This document shows, one piece after another, positions 42,821-50,801 of a stretch of DNA of 64,000 nt. Each line of letters begins with the position of its first letter. Position 1 is the first letter of the stretch. Where the stretch lies: NCBI GenBank assembly GCA_964621615.1, contig CAZUMW010000021.1:6069-70068 (forward strand). The letters are read 5' to 3'. The DNA is from CAZUMW01 sp964621615 (GTDB taxonomy: Bacteria > Desulfobacterota > WTBG01 > CAIYCZ01 > CAIRTM01). Below the pieces are notes generated by a model, which did no database searches, was not told where the DNA came from, and saw only the letters and a program-made list of their open reading frames with translations. The position numbers were made by a program, and so were the translations under genes.

Positions 42821-45004
42821 ATGAAAACGCCTGTCATATTAATCGTTGATGATGAAGAAGCCATAACAACTTCGCTGCGCGGAAGCCTGGAGGATGAAGG
42901 CTATATTGTGCTTACGGCGTCAAGCGGAAACAAGGGCATCGAGATAATTCAATCACAGCCCGTGGATGTTGTTCTGCTTGACATATGGCTACCCGGGATG
43001 GACGGGCTGGAAACGCTGAAGGCCATAAAGGATTTTGACACATCTATAGATGTTGTAATGATGACCGGCCACGGAACCGTCAACACAGCAGTTCAGGCAG
43101 TCAAGCAGGGTGCCTTTGATTTTCTTGAAAAGCCGTTTTCACTTGATGTTGTTCTTGATATCATAAAAAAGTTAAAAGAAAAGCAGCAGGTATACGGTGC
43201 TTTCATGCCTGCTGCTGAAGAGACTTCACCGACCGATGCGTCCCACCTCAATCTGCTTGGCAGCCATCCAGACATTTCAAAAATCAGAGATATGATACCT
43301 AAGTTGGCAGCTGATCTAAAGCCGGTTCTGATACAGGGTGAAATAGGAACAGGAAAAGAGATAGTGGCACAGCTCATTCATGCCAATTCGCCCCTTAGCG
43401 AAGGGCCGTTTGTAAAATTCAATTGTGCGTTTTACAGCCCTGACGATATTGAGCGTGAAATTTTTGGTGAAAAGAAGTCAAGGAAATCCGGTGGACAATC
43501 GGGAGGCGTTCTGAACAGCGTATCTTCAGGTACCGTATTTTTATATGGAATAGATGCCTGCAGCGAGAAAATCAAAAACCGGCTGAGTCGTTATATTGAT
43601 GAAAACCGCAGCAAAGAATGCCGTATAATCGCTGCATCGCTCAGGCAGATGGACGATAGAGACAGCCAGCGTAACAGCGATGAATCCTTTGTTAAGCACT
43701 TTCCGCATCGCTTAAGCATGCTTTCACTTCGCAGGCGCCGCAGAGACATCCCGCTCATGCTCGATCATTTCAAAAAAAGCTTTTGTGATGATTACGGAAT
43801 GAGAGAAAAAATATTTGATGACGAAACTATTGAAACCCTCATAAATTACGACTGGCCTGGAAACGTAAAGGAGCTGAAAAATCTCGTTGAAAAGCTGGTC
43901 GTCTCTGTTCCCACAAAAAACATTTCAGCTCATGATATACCCATGTCTGTTCGGGATGAAATGCAATACAACATCGGACGATATTACGAACGATACACCT
44001 CAATGGAGGATGCAGAAGCTGCCTGGCGAAAAAACTATCTTTTGTACTACCTGAGGAAAAACGATAGAGATATACGTAAAACAGCTGCTAAATTAAGTAT
44101 AAAAGAAAAAAGTCTAAGAAAATACATTAAGGAATTCGGCATTGTTCTCACCACAGAAAAAAAGAAAACACGCAAATTTCAGCGAACGCTGAAACGCAGC
44201 ATGGTGTTAAGCGGAAGAGGGCTGCATTCCGGCGACAAAACCGGCCTTATTCTTACCCCGCTGCCGCCCAACAGCGGCATCTACTTCGGTAATATTTCGA
44301 GCGGAGAAACGGTGCCTGCCGATATCGACTATATTATGTCTACCGGTTATGCAACCTGCCTTCAAAATGCAGGTGCCACGGCAAAAACAATCGAACACTT
44401 TCTGGCTGTTCTTCATGCATACCGCATAACAAATTTGATGATAAAAATTAACAATGAAGTTCCGATAATGGACGGATCCTCTATCGATTTCTGTCAGTTT
44501 ATTGAAGACGCCGGCATAGAGGAGCAGGAAGAGCCTCTTGAGGAGATTACTGTGTCAGAGCGCTTTAGTATCGGCGAAATGAATAAGCGTAAAAAATTTA
44601 TAACCATTGAGCCTTCTGACACGCTTAGCATTCACTACACGCTTAATTATCCCAAACCGGTCGGTCACCAGGAATATACCTTTACTATGGACGACACCGA
44701 GGCATTTAAGAAAGAAATAGCGCCGGCGCGCACGTTTGCTTTTCTGAAAGATATCGAAAGCCTTGAGAAAAAAGGCCTTGCCGGCGGTGGGCGCCTCAAT
44801 AACTTTATCCTCATTGATGACGAAAAAATCGTTAACACCGATCTCAGATTTCCTGATGAATTTGTCCGGCATAAAATACTGGATATGATGGGAGATTTTT
44901 ATCTGCTTGGCAAGCCGGTCAGGGCAAAAATCACAGCAAACATGACGGGCCACACGGAAAACACCGAACTTGTTCGAAAGTTACGCGCAAAAATGCATGT
45001 ATAA
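42821..45004 (+). CDS. lpxC: Fusion of NtrX-like response regulator and LpxC deacetylase
   Basis: One reading frame of 727 residues. Residues 1-125: receiver domain with Asp10/Asp11, phosphoacceptor Asp54 (VVLLDIWLPGMDG), MMTGHG and FLEKPFS, all intact. About 145-375: AAA+ domain of the NtrC/NtrX type with Walker A GEIGTGKE, but no GAFTGA loop and Walker B changed to GTVFLYGIDACS, so probably unable to hydrolyse ATP or act on sigma-54. About 400-450: Fis-like helix-turn-helix, degenerate. About 453-727: complete LpxC (RTLKRSMVLSGRGLHSG; zinc and catalytic residues in TIEHFL, RFPDEFVRHKILDMMGD and TGHTENTEL). LpxC catalyses the committed deacetylation of lipid A synthesis. It is the only lpxC in the window. 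Kinase gene 13 bp upstream. The frame is uninterrupted and both parts are conserved at their active sites, which argues against a sequencing artefact. Confidence 0.93.
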   Translation: MKTPVILIVDDEEAITTSLRGSLEDEGYIVLTASSGNKGIEIIQSQPVDVVLLDIWLPGMDGLETLKAIKDFDTSIDVVMMTGHGTVNTAVQAVKQGAFDFLEKPFSLDVVLDIIKKLKEKQQVYGAFMPAAEETSPTDASHLNLLGSHPDISKIRDMIPKLAADLKPVLIQGEIGTGKEIVAQLIHANSPLSEGPFVKFNCAFYSPDDIEREIFGEKKSRKSGGQSGGVLNSVSSGTVFLYGIDACSEKIKNRLSRYIDENRSKECRIIAASLRQMDDRDSQRNSDESFVKHFPHRLSMLSLRRRRRDIPLMLDHFKKSFCDDYGMREKIFDDETIETLINYDWPGNVKELKNLVEKLVVSVPTKNISAHDIPMSVRDEMQYNIGRYYERYTSMEDAEAAWRKNYLLYYLRKNDRDIRKTAAKLSIKEKSLRKYIKEFGIVLTTEKKKTRKFQRTLKRSMVLSGRGLHSGDKTGLILTPLPPNSGIYFGNISSGETVPADIDYIMSTGYATCLQNAGATAKTIEHFLAVLHAYRITNLMIKINNEVPIMDGSSIDFCQFIEDAGIEEQEEPLEEITVSERFSIGEMNKRKKFITIEPSDTLSIHYTLNYPKPVGHQEYTFTMDDTEAFKKEIAPARTFAFLKDIESLEKKGLAGGGRLNNFILIDDEKIVNTDLRFPDEFVRHKILDMMGDFYLLGKPVRAKITANMTGHTENTELVRKLRAKMHV

Positions 45005-45006
45005 CG

Positions 45007-45690
45007 ATGGATACCGTTTCTGAAAGGTGCTGCACCCGCCCGGCCTCTTTGTTCGCCTCAGACAGCGGTGAAGCAGTTGTACACGGAGAATTGAAGACGC
45101 GCCTGTTGGTTGTCAGGCACGGTGAGCTGACTACCTCAAAAGAATTCCGCTTTGTGGGCCACCGGGATGTGCCGCTCAATGATACCGGCAGATATCAGAT
45201 GCGTCTGCTTTCAGACCGCCTGCGATCCGAGCGGGTTGATTTCGTTCTTTGCAGCGATCTGCAGCGGACGATGCAGTCTGCGTACATACTGGCTGCGCCG
45301 CACGGTATCACGCCGGTGCCGAATGACCGGTTTCGCGAAATTGATCTCGGACATTGGGAAGGCAAAACAATGGCTGAGATCGTTCAGGACCACAGTGAGG
45401 AGTTCGAAAGTCGCAGCAGGGATGTCGCCCGTTATCGCATCAGCGGAGGAGAAAGCTTTTCGGATGTGCATGCCCGGGTAATCCCCGCGCTTGCAGAATA
45501 TCTTGAAAATTACCGTGGAAGCTCTATAATGCTTGTTGCTCACGGCGGAGTGAATAGGGTCATTTTGTGTCATTTTCTTGGATTGCCGCTCGATCAGATT
45601 GTCAAAATCGATCAGTCCTATGGGTGTCTCAATATAATTGATTTTTTTGAAGCCGGACCTGTTGTGCGGCTTGTGAATGCCGTGGCGTAG
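45007..45690 (+). CDS. Histidine phosphatase (CobC/phosphoglycerate-mutase superfamily)
   Basis: A protein of 227 residues. The catalytic RHG motif is in LLVVRHGELTTS, with Arg/Glu/His partners in LCSDLQRTMQSA, FREIDLGHWEGK and LVAHGGVNRVILCHFLG. The pattern LGHWEG is typical of alpha-ribazole phosphatase (CobC/CobZ)-like enzymes, but no cobalamin genes are nearby, so the substrate is open. It starts 2 bp after the fusion gene's stop, with an N-terminal ~30-residue extension; the ATG at 45007 may not be the real start. Confidence 0.85.
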   Translation: MDTVSERCCTRPASLFASDSGEAVVHGELKTRLLVVRHGELTTSKEFRFVGHRDVPLNDTGRYQMRLLSDRLRSERVDFVLCSDLQRTMQSAYILAAPHGITPVPNDRFREIDLGHWEGKTMAEIVQDHSEEFESRSRDVARYRISGGESFSDVHARVIPALAEYLENYRGSSIMLVAHGGVNRVILCHFLGLPLDQIVKIDQSYGCLNIIDFFEAGPVVRLVNAVA

Positions 45691-45726
45691 GCAATACTTA
45701 CCAAAGACGGTTTTATGATTATATCC

Positions 45727-45760
45727 CCGGGGGTGGCGCCCGAGGTTTTTTTTGTTAATA
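45727..45760 (+). terminator. Possible intrinsic terminator before gatB
   Basis: CCCCGGG / CCCGAGG stem with one mismatch, a 7-nt loop and a run of eight T. It could end the ntrY/ntrX-lpxC/phosphatase transcript. Confidence 0.6.
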
Positions 45761-45785
45761 CATTTTGCAACTTATGGGATTGCAT

Positions 45786-47228
45786 ATGCAGTACGAAGCG
45801 GTTATCGGACTTGAGGTGCATGCGCAGCTGACCACGGGCTCTAAAATATTCTGCTCGTGTTCGACGCGGTTCGGAAAAGACGCAAATACTCAAACGTGTC
45901 CTGTTTGTCTTGGAATGCCCGGTGCTCTGCCCGTGCTGAACCGCACCGTAGTCGAATATGCGCTGAGGACAGCCCTTGCAACCAACTGCCGCATAAATTT
46001 GTTCAATCAGTTCGCCAGAAAAAATTATTTTTATCCCGACCTTCCCAAGGGATATCAAATATCACAGTACGAGCTGCCGATATCAGAGCACGGTCACATC
46101 GATATAGACCTTCCCGGGGAAACGCAGACAAAGCGGATCGGCATTCACCGCATTCATATTGAGGAGGATGCAGGCAAGCTGATGCACGAGCTTGATGGTA
46201 CCGTGTCCGATTCAAGCTTTGTCGATTATAACCGTACCGGCGTACCGCTGATAGAAATCGTAAGCGAGCCCGACATGAAATCTCCTGATGAGGCAGGCGA
46301 GTATTTAAGAACGCTTCGCGCCATAGTTCAATACCTCGAAGTCTGTGACGGAAATATGGAGCAGGGAAGCTTCAGGTGTGATGCCAATGTGTCTGTCATG
46401 GTCAAAGGCGCAGCAAAATTCGGCACTAAAGTTGAGCTGAAAAACATGAATTCATTCCGCAATGTGACAAAAGCGCTTGAATATGAGATCAGCCGCCAGA
46501 CCGCGCTCATTGAGGACGGCGAAACCATTGTACAGGAAACCCGCTTGTGGGACGACAGCCGCTCCCGTACCATATCAATGCGCGGGAAAGAGGAGGCCCA
46601 TGATTACCGCTATTTTCCTGATCCGGACCTGGTTCCGGTTGTTATTGACGATTCATGGATAGAAAAAGTGCGCGGCAGCCTGCCGGAGCTCCCCCGCACA
46701 AAAATCGACCGGTTTGTCGATCAATATTCAATACCGAAATACGATGCCGCCATTATAGCCTCAAGCCGCACGCTTGCCGATTATTTCGAAAGGTGTGTTT
46801 CCCGGCACAATAACCCGAAGGCTGCCAGCAACTGGATTATGACCGGCATACTTCGACATCTTGACGACGTGAATGCTGTTGACCGTTTTTCTGTTACGCC
46901 CTCGCATCTAGCTGCAATGATTCAGCTTATTGACAGTGGAACGATAAGCGGTAAGATCGCAAAAACCGTTTTTGAGGAAATGGTCTCATCGGGAAAGATG
47001 CCACAGGTCATTGTTGAGGAAAAAGGGCTTATACAGGTTTCCGATGAGGCTGAGATTGAAAAAACAGTCATATCGGTCATTGATGAGCACCCCGGTGAGG
47101 CACAGGCATACAGAGATGGCAAAGATAAGCTGCTCGGTTTTTTTGTCGGTCAGATCATGAAAAAAACCAAAGGCAAGGCTAATCCCAAAATGGCAAATGA
47201 TCTATTGAGGAAACATCTTGGCCGGTAG
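45786..47228 (+). CDS. gatB: Aspartyl/glutamyl-tRNA amidotransferase subunit B
   Basis: A protein of 480 residues from MQYEAVIGLEVHAQLTTG (an in-frame TTG seven codons earlier is less typical). Family signatures: CSTRFGKDANTQTCPVCLGMPGALP (in pieces), KNYFYPDLPKGYQISQYELP and the C-terminal tail domain ending FFVGQIMKKTKGKANPKM. Zn-binding Cys residues CSCSTRF and CPVC are present. With GatA and GatC (not in the window) it makes Gln-tRNA and/or Asn-tRNA by amidation. The stop overlaps the mtnA start by 11 bp. Confidence 0.96.
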   Translation: MQYEAVIGLEVHAQLTTGSKIFCSCSTRFGKDANTQTCPVCLGMPGALPVLNRTVVEYALRTALATNCRINLFNQFARKNYFYPDLPKGYQISQYELPISEHGHIDIDLPGETQTKRIGIHRIHIEEDAGKLMHELDGTVSDSSFVDYNRTGVPLIEIVSEPDMKSPDEAGEYLRTLRAIVQYLEVCDGNMEQGSFRCDANVSVMVKGAAKFGTKVELKNMNSFRNVTKALEYEISRQTALIEDGETIVQETRLWDDSRSRTISMRGKEEAHDYRYFPDPDLVPVVIDDSWIEKVRGSLPELPRTKIDRFVDQYSIPKYDAAIIASSRTLADYFERCVSRHNNPKAASNWIMTGILRHLDDVNAVDRFSVTPSHLAAMIQLIDSGTISGKIAKTVFEEMVSSGKMPQVIVEEKGLIQVSDEAEIEKTVISVIDEHPGEAQAYRDGKDKLLGFFVGQIMKKTKGKANPKMANDLLRKHLGR

Positions 47229-48279
47229 TGAGATTCAGTCCATTGTCTGGGATGAAAACAGCTGCGTGCGCATACTGGACCAGACCAGGCTTCCCGCGCG
47301 TGAGGAGTATCTTGAATGCTGGGACATGCACGCCATTATGGATGCTATACGGCGTCTTTCCATACGGGGCGCTCCCGCTATAGGCATAGCAGGGGCACTG
47401 GCACTTGTGCTTGAATCGGAAAAAAGCGATGCTGCGGATGCCGGTGCTTTTATGGCAGAAATTGAAAAGAAGGCGAACAGTATAGAACAGGTACGCCCTA
47501 CTGCAGTTAACCTGAAGTGGGCTCTTGACAGGCTGATTAACAAAGCCCGAAATCATGCAGGCGATGGTGTCGATCCTTTAAAATCAATAATTAAAAAAGA
47601 GGCCCTGAGGATATATCAGGCGGATTTGGAGATAAACCGCTCAATCGGCGAACAGGGGCAGGCTGTTCTTCCGCGCCGGGCAACGGTCATGACCATCTGC
47701 AATACCGGCTCCCTTGCTACCGGTGGCCACGGTACCGCTCTCGGAGTCATCAGAACGGGCATCACGACAGGAAAAGATCTTCATGTTGTCGTTTGTGAAA
47801 CGCGCCCGCTGCTTCAGGGGGCGCGGCTCACCTGCTGGGAGCTGCAGAAAAGCGGGATCCCGGGCACGCTGATTACAGACAGCGCTGCCGCGTATTATAT
47901 GATCAAAATGGGGGTTGACCTTATTATTATCGGCGCGGATAGAATCGCTGCAAACGCTGACACCGCTAATAAAATAGGCTCATACAGCCTGGCGGTTCTG
48001 GCCCGCCATCACCGCATACCGTTTTATATTGCCGCACCCATATCGACATTTGATTTTTCTTTGTCTTCAGGAAGTGATATTCCGATTGAGGAGCGTTCTC
48101 GCGAGGAGGTTACGTTCATGGGCAGCCTGCAGACCGCCCCCGAGGAAACAGCGGTATGGAATCCGGCTTTTGACATTGTTCCGGCGCAGCTTATATCGGG
48201 AATCATTACTGAAAAGGCGGTCTTTCAGTGCCCGCTCAAACAGCAGATTCAAAAGATTGCTGAGACGTCACATATCTGA
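47218..48279 (+). CDS. mtnA: S-methyl-5-thioribose-1-phosphate isomerase
   Basis: An isomerase of 353 residues of the eIF2B-like superfamily. Seen: SIRGAPAIGIAGALALVLE, catalytic Cys in MTICNTGSLATGGHGTALG, and the catalytic Asp in IIGADRIAANADTANKIGSY, with the end FDIVPAQLISGIITEKAV. It converts methylthioribose-1-phosphate to methylthioribulose-1-phosphate in methionine salvage. No other salvage genes are near. The start is TTG and overlaps the end of gatB by 11 bp, so translation is coupled. A MITE-like copy lies directly downstream. Confidence 0.93.
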   Translation: MAGSEIQSIVWDENSCVRILDQTRLPAREEYLECWDMHAIMDAIRRLSIRGAPAIGIAGALALVLESEKSDAADAGAFMAEIEKKANSIEQVRPTAVNLKWALDRLINKARNHAGDGVDPLKSIIKKEALRIYQADLEINRSIGEQGQAVLPRRATVMTICNTGSLATGGHGTALGVIRTGITTGKDLHVVVCETRPLLQGARLTCWELQKSGIPGTLITDSAAAYYMIKMGVDLIIIGADRIAANADTANKIGSYSLAVLARHHRIPFYIAAPISTFDFSLSSGSDIPIEERSREEVTFMGSLQTAPEETAVWNPAFDIVPAQLISGIITEKAVFQCPLKQQIQKIAETSHI

Positions 48280-48368
48280 TGTTGTTCGTGCTCATACATG
48301 TGACAAACACGGCTCAGCGTGCCGTGCAGGCTTATAGACGATGAAATAATTTGAGTTTTACTGCGCAA

Positions 48369-48653
48369 CAGTAGTGTACAAAACAGTTTAACGAAGCCGG
48401 TTCGGGCGGTTTTCTGCAAAGCCCCCGCAACAACTGCAACAGATTATGGAACGGCATGTGCCGTTAAACATCAGCATACACACGGCCCGGCGGAAGGTGC
48501 TGCCCGGGGTAATCCCTGCGCAATGCCTGCATCGCCGTGACGTTGAGCATCATCGGGCCGTCCATAAAGTGTGGTTTTATATGGCGGAGGCTGCGCAGAG
48601 AACAGCCAGAACCGGACCTTGCTCAACACGTTAATTTATTTTGGACACGTTTG
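48369..48653. mobile_element. MITE-like element, copy 3 (285 bp)
   Basis: Same element as at 17850 and 26306, with ends CAGTAGTGTACAAAAC and the complement of CAAACGTGTCCAAAATAA. The flanking 9-mers, ACTGCGCAA (48360-48368) and ACTTCGCAC (48654-48662), agree at 7 of 9 positions, an eroded target duplication. One base in the left TIR (TAC for TCC) is changed. It occupies most of the 420-bp gap between mtnA and ilvE and ends 46 bp before the ilvE start, close to where its promoter should be. Confidence 0.85.
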
Positions 48654-48699
48654 ACTTCGCACATCTAAATTCTTCACAAAAACACAGGAGATCAGGTGC

Positions 48700-49620
48700 A
48701 TGGAAACAGTTGACAAAATCTGGATTGACGGTGAGTTTGTAGACTGGGATAAGGCAAATGTGCACGTACTGACACATACGCTGCATTACGGTATGGGAGT
48801 GTTTGAAGGAATACGCTGCTACAAAGGCGAAGATGATAAAGCAGCTGTTCTCAAACTCACCGAGCATGTCGACCGTCTTTTTCTCTCTGCAAAAATCGGC
48901 CTGATGGAAATACCTTTTACGCGCGAACAGATTTCAGAGGCGATCTGTGAAACAATTCGTATTAATCATCTTCGAGAGGGATATATACGGCCGCTTGTTT
49001 TCATCGGTGAAGGTGAAATGGGTCTCTATGTTAAAACGCCGAATGTCAGGGTAATGATCGCCTGCTGGCCATGGGGGGCGTATCTTGGCGACGACGGACT
49101 CACACACGGCATTCGCGCCAAGATATCCTCTTTTACCCGTCATCATGTTAATGTCGGCATGACAAAAGCGAAAATTTGCGGAAATTATGTAAACTCTATT
49201 CTTGCCAAAAGGGAAGTAACCCTGTGCGGATATGATGAAGCGGTTATGCTCGATTCTGAGGGATATATTTCTGAAGCAAGCGGGGAGAATATATTTATTG
49301 TGAAAGACGGTATAATCAAAACAACACCGCCCACATCAATACTTCGCGGCATAACACGAGACGCTGTTATGGAAATAGCCCGTGATAATGATATACCGGT
49401 CGTGGAGCAGAGATTTACCCGCGACGAGCTTTACATTGCCGATGAGTGCTTTTTCACCGGAACCGCTGCAGAGATTACTCCTGCGCGTGAGGTGGACAAC
49501 CGGGACATTGGAACCGGCACGCCCGGTCCGGTGACAAAGCTGATACAGAATATATACTTTGATGCCATCAAGGGTAAGTTGTCGAAATACCGATCCTGGC
49601 TCACCCCGATACAGCTGTAA
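48700..49620 (+). CDS. ilvE: Branched-chain amino acid aminotransferase
   Basis: A fold-type IV PLP enzyme of 306 residues: KIWIDGEFVDWDKANVHVLTHTLHYGMGVFEGIRCY (in pieces), PLP Lys in MTKAKICGNYVNSILAK, GYDEAVMLDSEGYISEASGENIFIV and FFTGTAAEITPAREVDNR. This is the usual IlvE type, moving an amino group between Leu/Ile/Val and 2-oxoglutarate. SD AGGAG-like (CAGGAGATCAGG) precedes the ATG. It is a single gene flanked by a MITE upstream and a hairpin downstream (49624-49648). Confidence 0.95.
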   Translation: METVDKIWIDGEFVDWDKANVHVLTHTLHYGMGVFEGIRCYKGEDDKAAVLKLTEHVDRLFLSAKIGLMEIPFTREQISEAICETIRINHLREGYIRPLVFIGEGEMGLYVKTPNVRVMIACWPWGAYLGDDGLTHGIRAKISSFTRHHVNVGMTKAKICGNYVNSILAKREVTLCGYDEAVMLDSEGYISEASGENIFIVKDGIIKTTPPTSILRGITRDAVMEIARDNDIPVVEQRFTRDELYIADECFFTGTAAEITPAREVDNRDIGTGTPGPVTKLIQNIYFDAIKGKLSKYRSWLTPIQL

Positions 49621-49623
49621 TGT

Positions 49624-49648
49624 TTGCACCTCCCCCAGAAAGGTGCAA
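49624..49648 (+). terminator. Hairpin after ilvE (possible terminator)
   Basis: Perfect 8-bp stem TTGCACCT / AGGTGCAA around a CCCCCAGAA-type loop, 3 bp after the ilvE stop. The following T tract is poor (TTATCAT), so termination may be weak. Confidence 0.5.
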
Positions 49649-49781
49649 TTATCATAGCTGCGATACATTACAAACAGATTGTTCCTGTGTAACCGGCTGA
49701 AAATAACGGTTGTTTTGCATAGCTGCGGCTTAAGCGCCCTCAAAATATAAGGACACAGATAGTTAGGATACTAATTAGCGC

Positions 49782-49858
49782 TTGCATTTTATTTGACAAC
49801 ATGGTAGATTCCTGCTTGTTTCCTTGAAGCCAGAGACACATTAGCTTCACGGCTTCAA
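49782..49858 (+). promoter_or_regulatory. Candidate promoter and leader hairpin of the etf operon
   Basis: The 315-bp gap before etfB holds a possible extended -10 (TGGTAGATT, TAGATT at 49805-49810) with a weak TTGCAT 17 bp upstream (49782-49787), and then a perfect 8-bp inverted repeat TTGAAGCC / GGCTTCAA (49824-49831 and 49851-49858; 19-nt loop) in the expected leader or just downstream of the start. It could be a regulator site or an RNA hairpin. No known riboswitch was recognised. Confidence 0.35.
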
Positions 49859-49935
49859 TAAATAATCCTTACGTACAAACAGTATATCGTTTAAACTTTT
49901 CTGATTACGTAAAACCTCTATTGGGAGAAACGTGT

Positions 49936-50751
49936 ATGCATATTGTCGTGTGTGTGAAAATGGTTCCTGATACTACACAGGTCAGCATTGATCCGGTTAC
50001 CAACACGCTTGTGCGCGAAGGGGTTCCATTTATTACCAACCCGTTCGACACCAATGCCGTAGAAGAGGCGATCCGGTTCAAAGACCGCTATGGGGCATAC
50101 GTTACCGCTATATCAATGGGCCCGCCTGCAGCAGAAAGCGTTTTGAGAAAAGCCATCTCAAACGGAGCTGACGAGGGGATTCTGCTCAGCGACAGGGCAT
50201 TCGGCGGTGCTGATACACTTGCAACAAGCACTGCACTTGGATATGCGATCAAAAAAATACATGATCAGCGCCCCGTTGACATTGTTTTGTGCGGAAAGCA
50301 GACAATTGATGGCGATACCGCTCAGGTCGGCCCCGGAATCGCGCGCAGAATGGACATACCCCAGCTGACGCTGGTCGATGAGGTCATTTCAGTCAGCCAG
50401 GAGAAAAAGACCATAAAGGTTCGCAGAAAGCTGGAAGGCTATCACGAAATAGTAGAATCAGCCATGCCAGTTCTGATGACTGTTGAGCGCGAAATTAATA
50501 CGCCGCGCTATCCTACAGTACCCGACCGTCTCGAAGCCGATGATATACCGATTACCGTATGGAGCAATAATACGCTTAAGCTCGACCCCAATACAATCGG
50601 GCTTCTGGGATCTCCGACGCAGGTCAGGCGAATTTTTGCGCCTGAGCGCGAAAAGGGCGAAATTATGATGGGGGAAGGAGACCAGAAGGATACAGCTGTT
50701 GACTCCTTTTTTAATAAACTGACTGAGTGGGACTTTGTTACAACCGAATGA
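49936..50751 (+). CDS. etfB: Electron transfer flavoprotein subunit beta
   Basis: A protein of 271 residues from the ATG at 49936 (MHIVVCVKMVPDT), preceded by GGGAGAAA. Family features: PDTTQVSIDP, NPFDTNAVEEAIRFKD, SNGADEGILLSDRAFGGADT, CGKQTIDGDTAQVGPGIA and RRKLEGYHEIVESAMPVLMTVE (in pieces). It binds AMP or FAD and pairs with EtfA (50802-52136). The order etfB - ferredoxin/etfA - membrane Fe-S oxidoreductase is that of anaerobes passing electrons from acyl-CoA dehydrogenases to the menaquinone pool. Confidence 0.95.
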   Translation: MHIVVCVKMVPDTTQVSIDPVTNTLVREGVPFITNPFDTNAVEEAIRFKDRYGAYVTAISMGPPAAESVLRKAISNGADEGILLSDRAFGGADTLATSTALGYAIKKIHDQRPVDIVLCGKQTIDGDTAQVGPGIARRMDIPQLTLVDEVISVSQEKKTIKVRRKLEGYHEIVESAMPVLMTVEREINTPRYPTVPDRLEADDIPITVWSNNTLKLDPNTIGLLGSPTQVRRIFAPEREKGEIMMGEGDQKDTAVDSFFNKLTEWDFVTTE

Positions 50752-50801
50752 TATTTGTCAAGGTGTTAAGGTATACAGTCTTTATCAATTTGGGAGGCTA
50801 A

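Noticed and set aside
42040..42864. Long minus-strand frame (274 codons) opposite ntrY and the start of the fusion gene
   Set aside because: It lies fully against well-supported kinase and receiver domains, has no recognisable domain and no RBS; it is a codon-use shadow.
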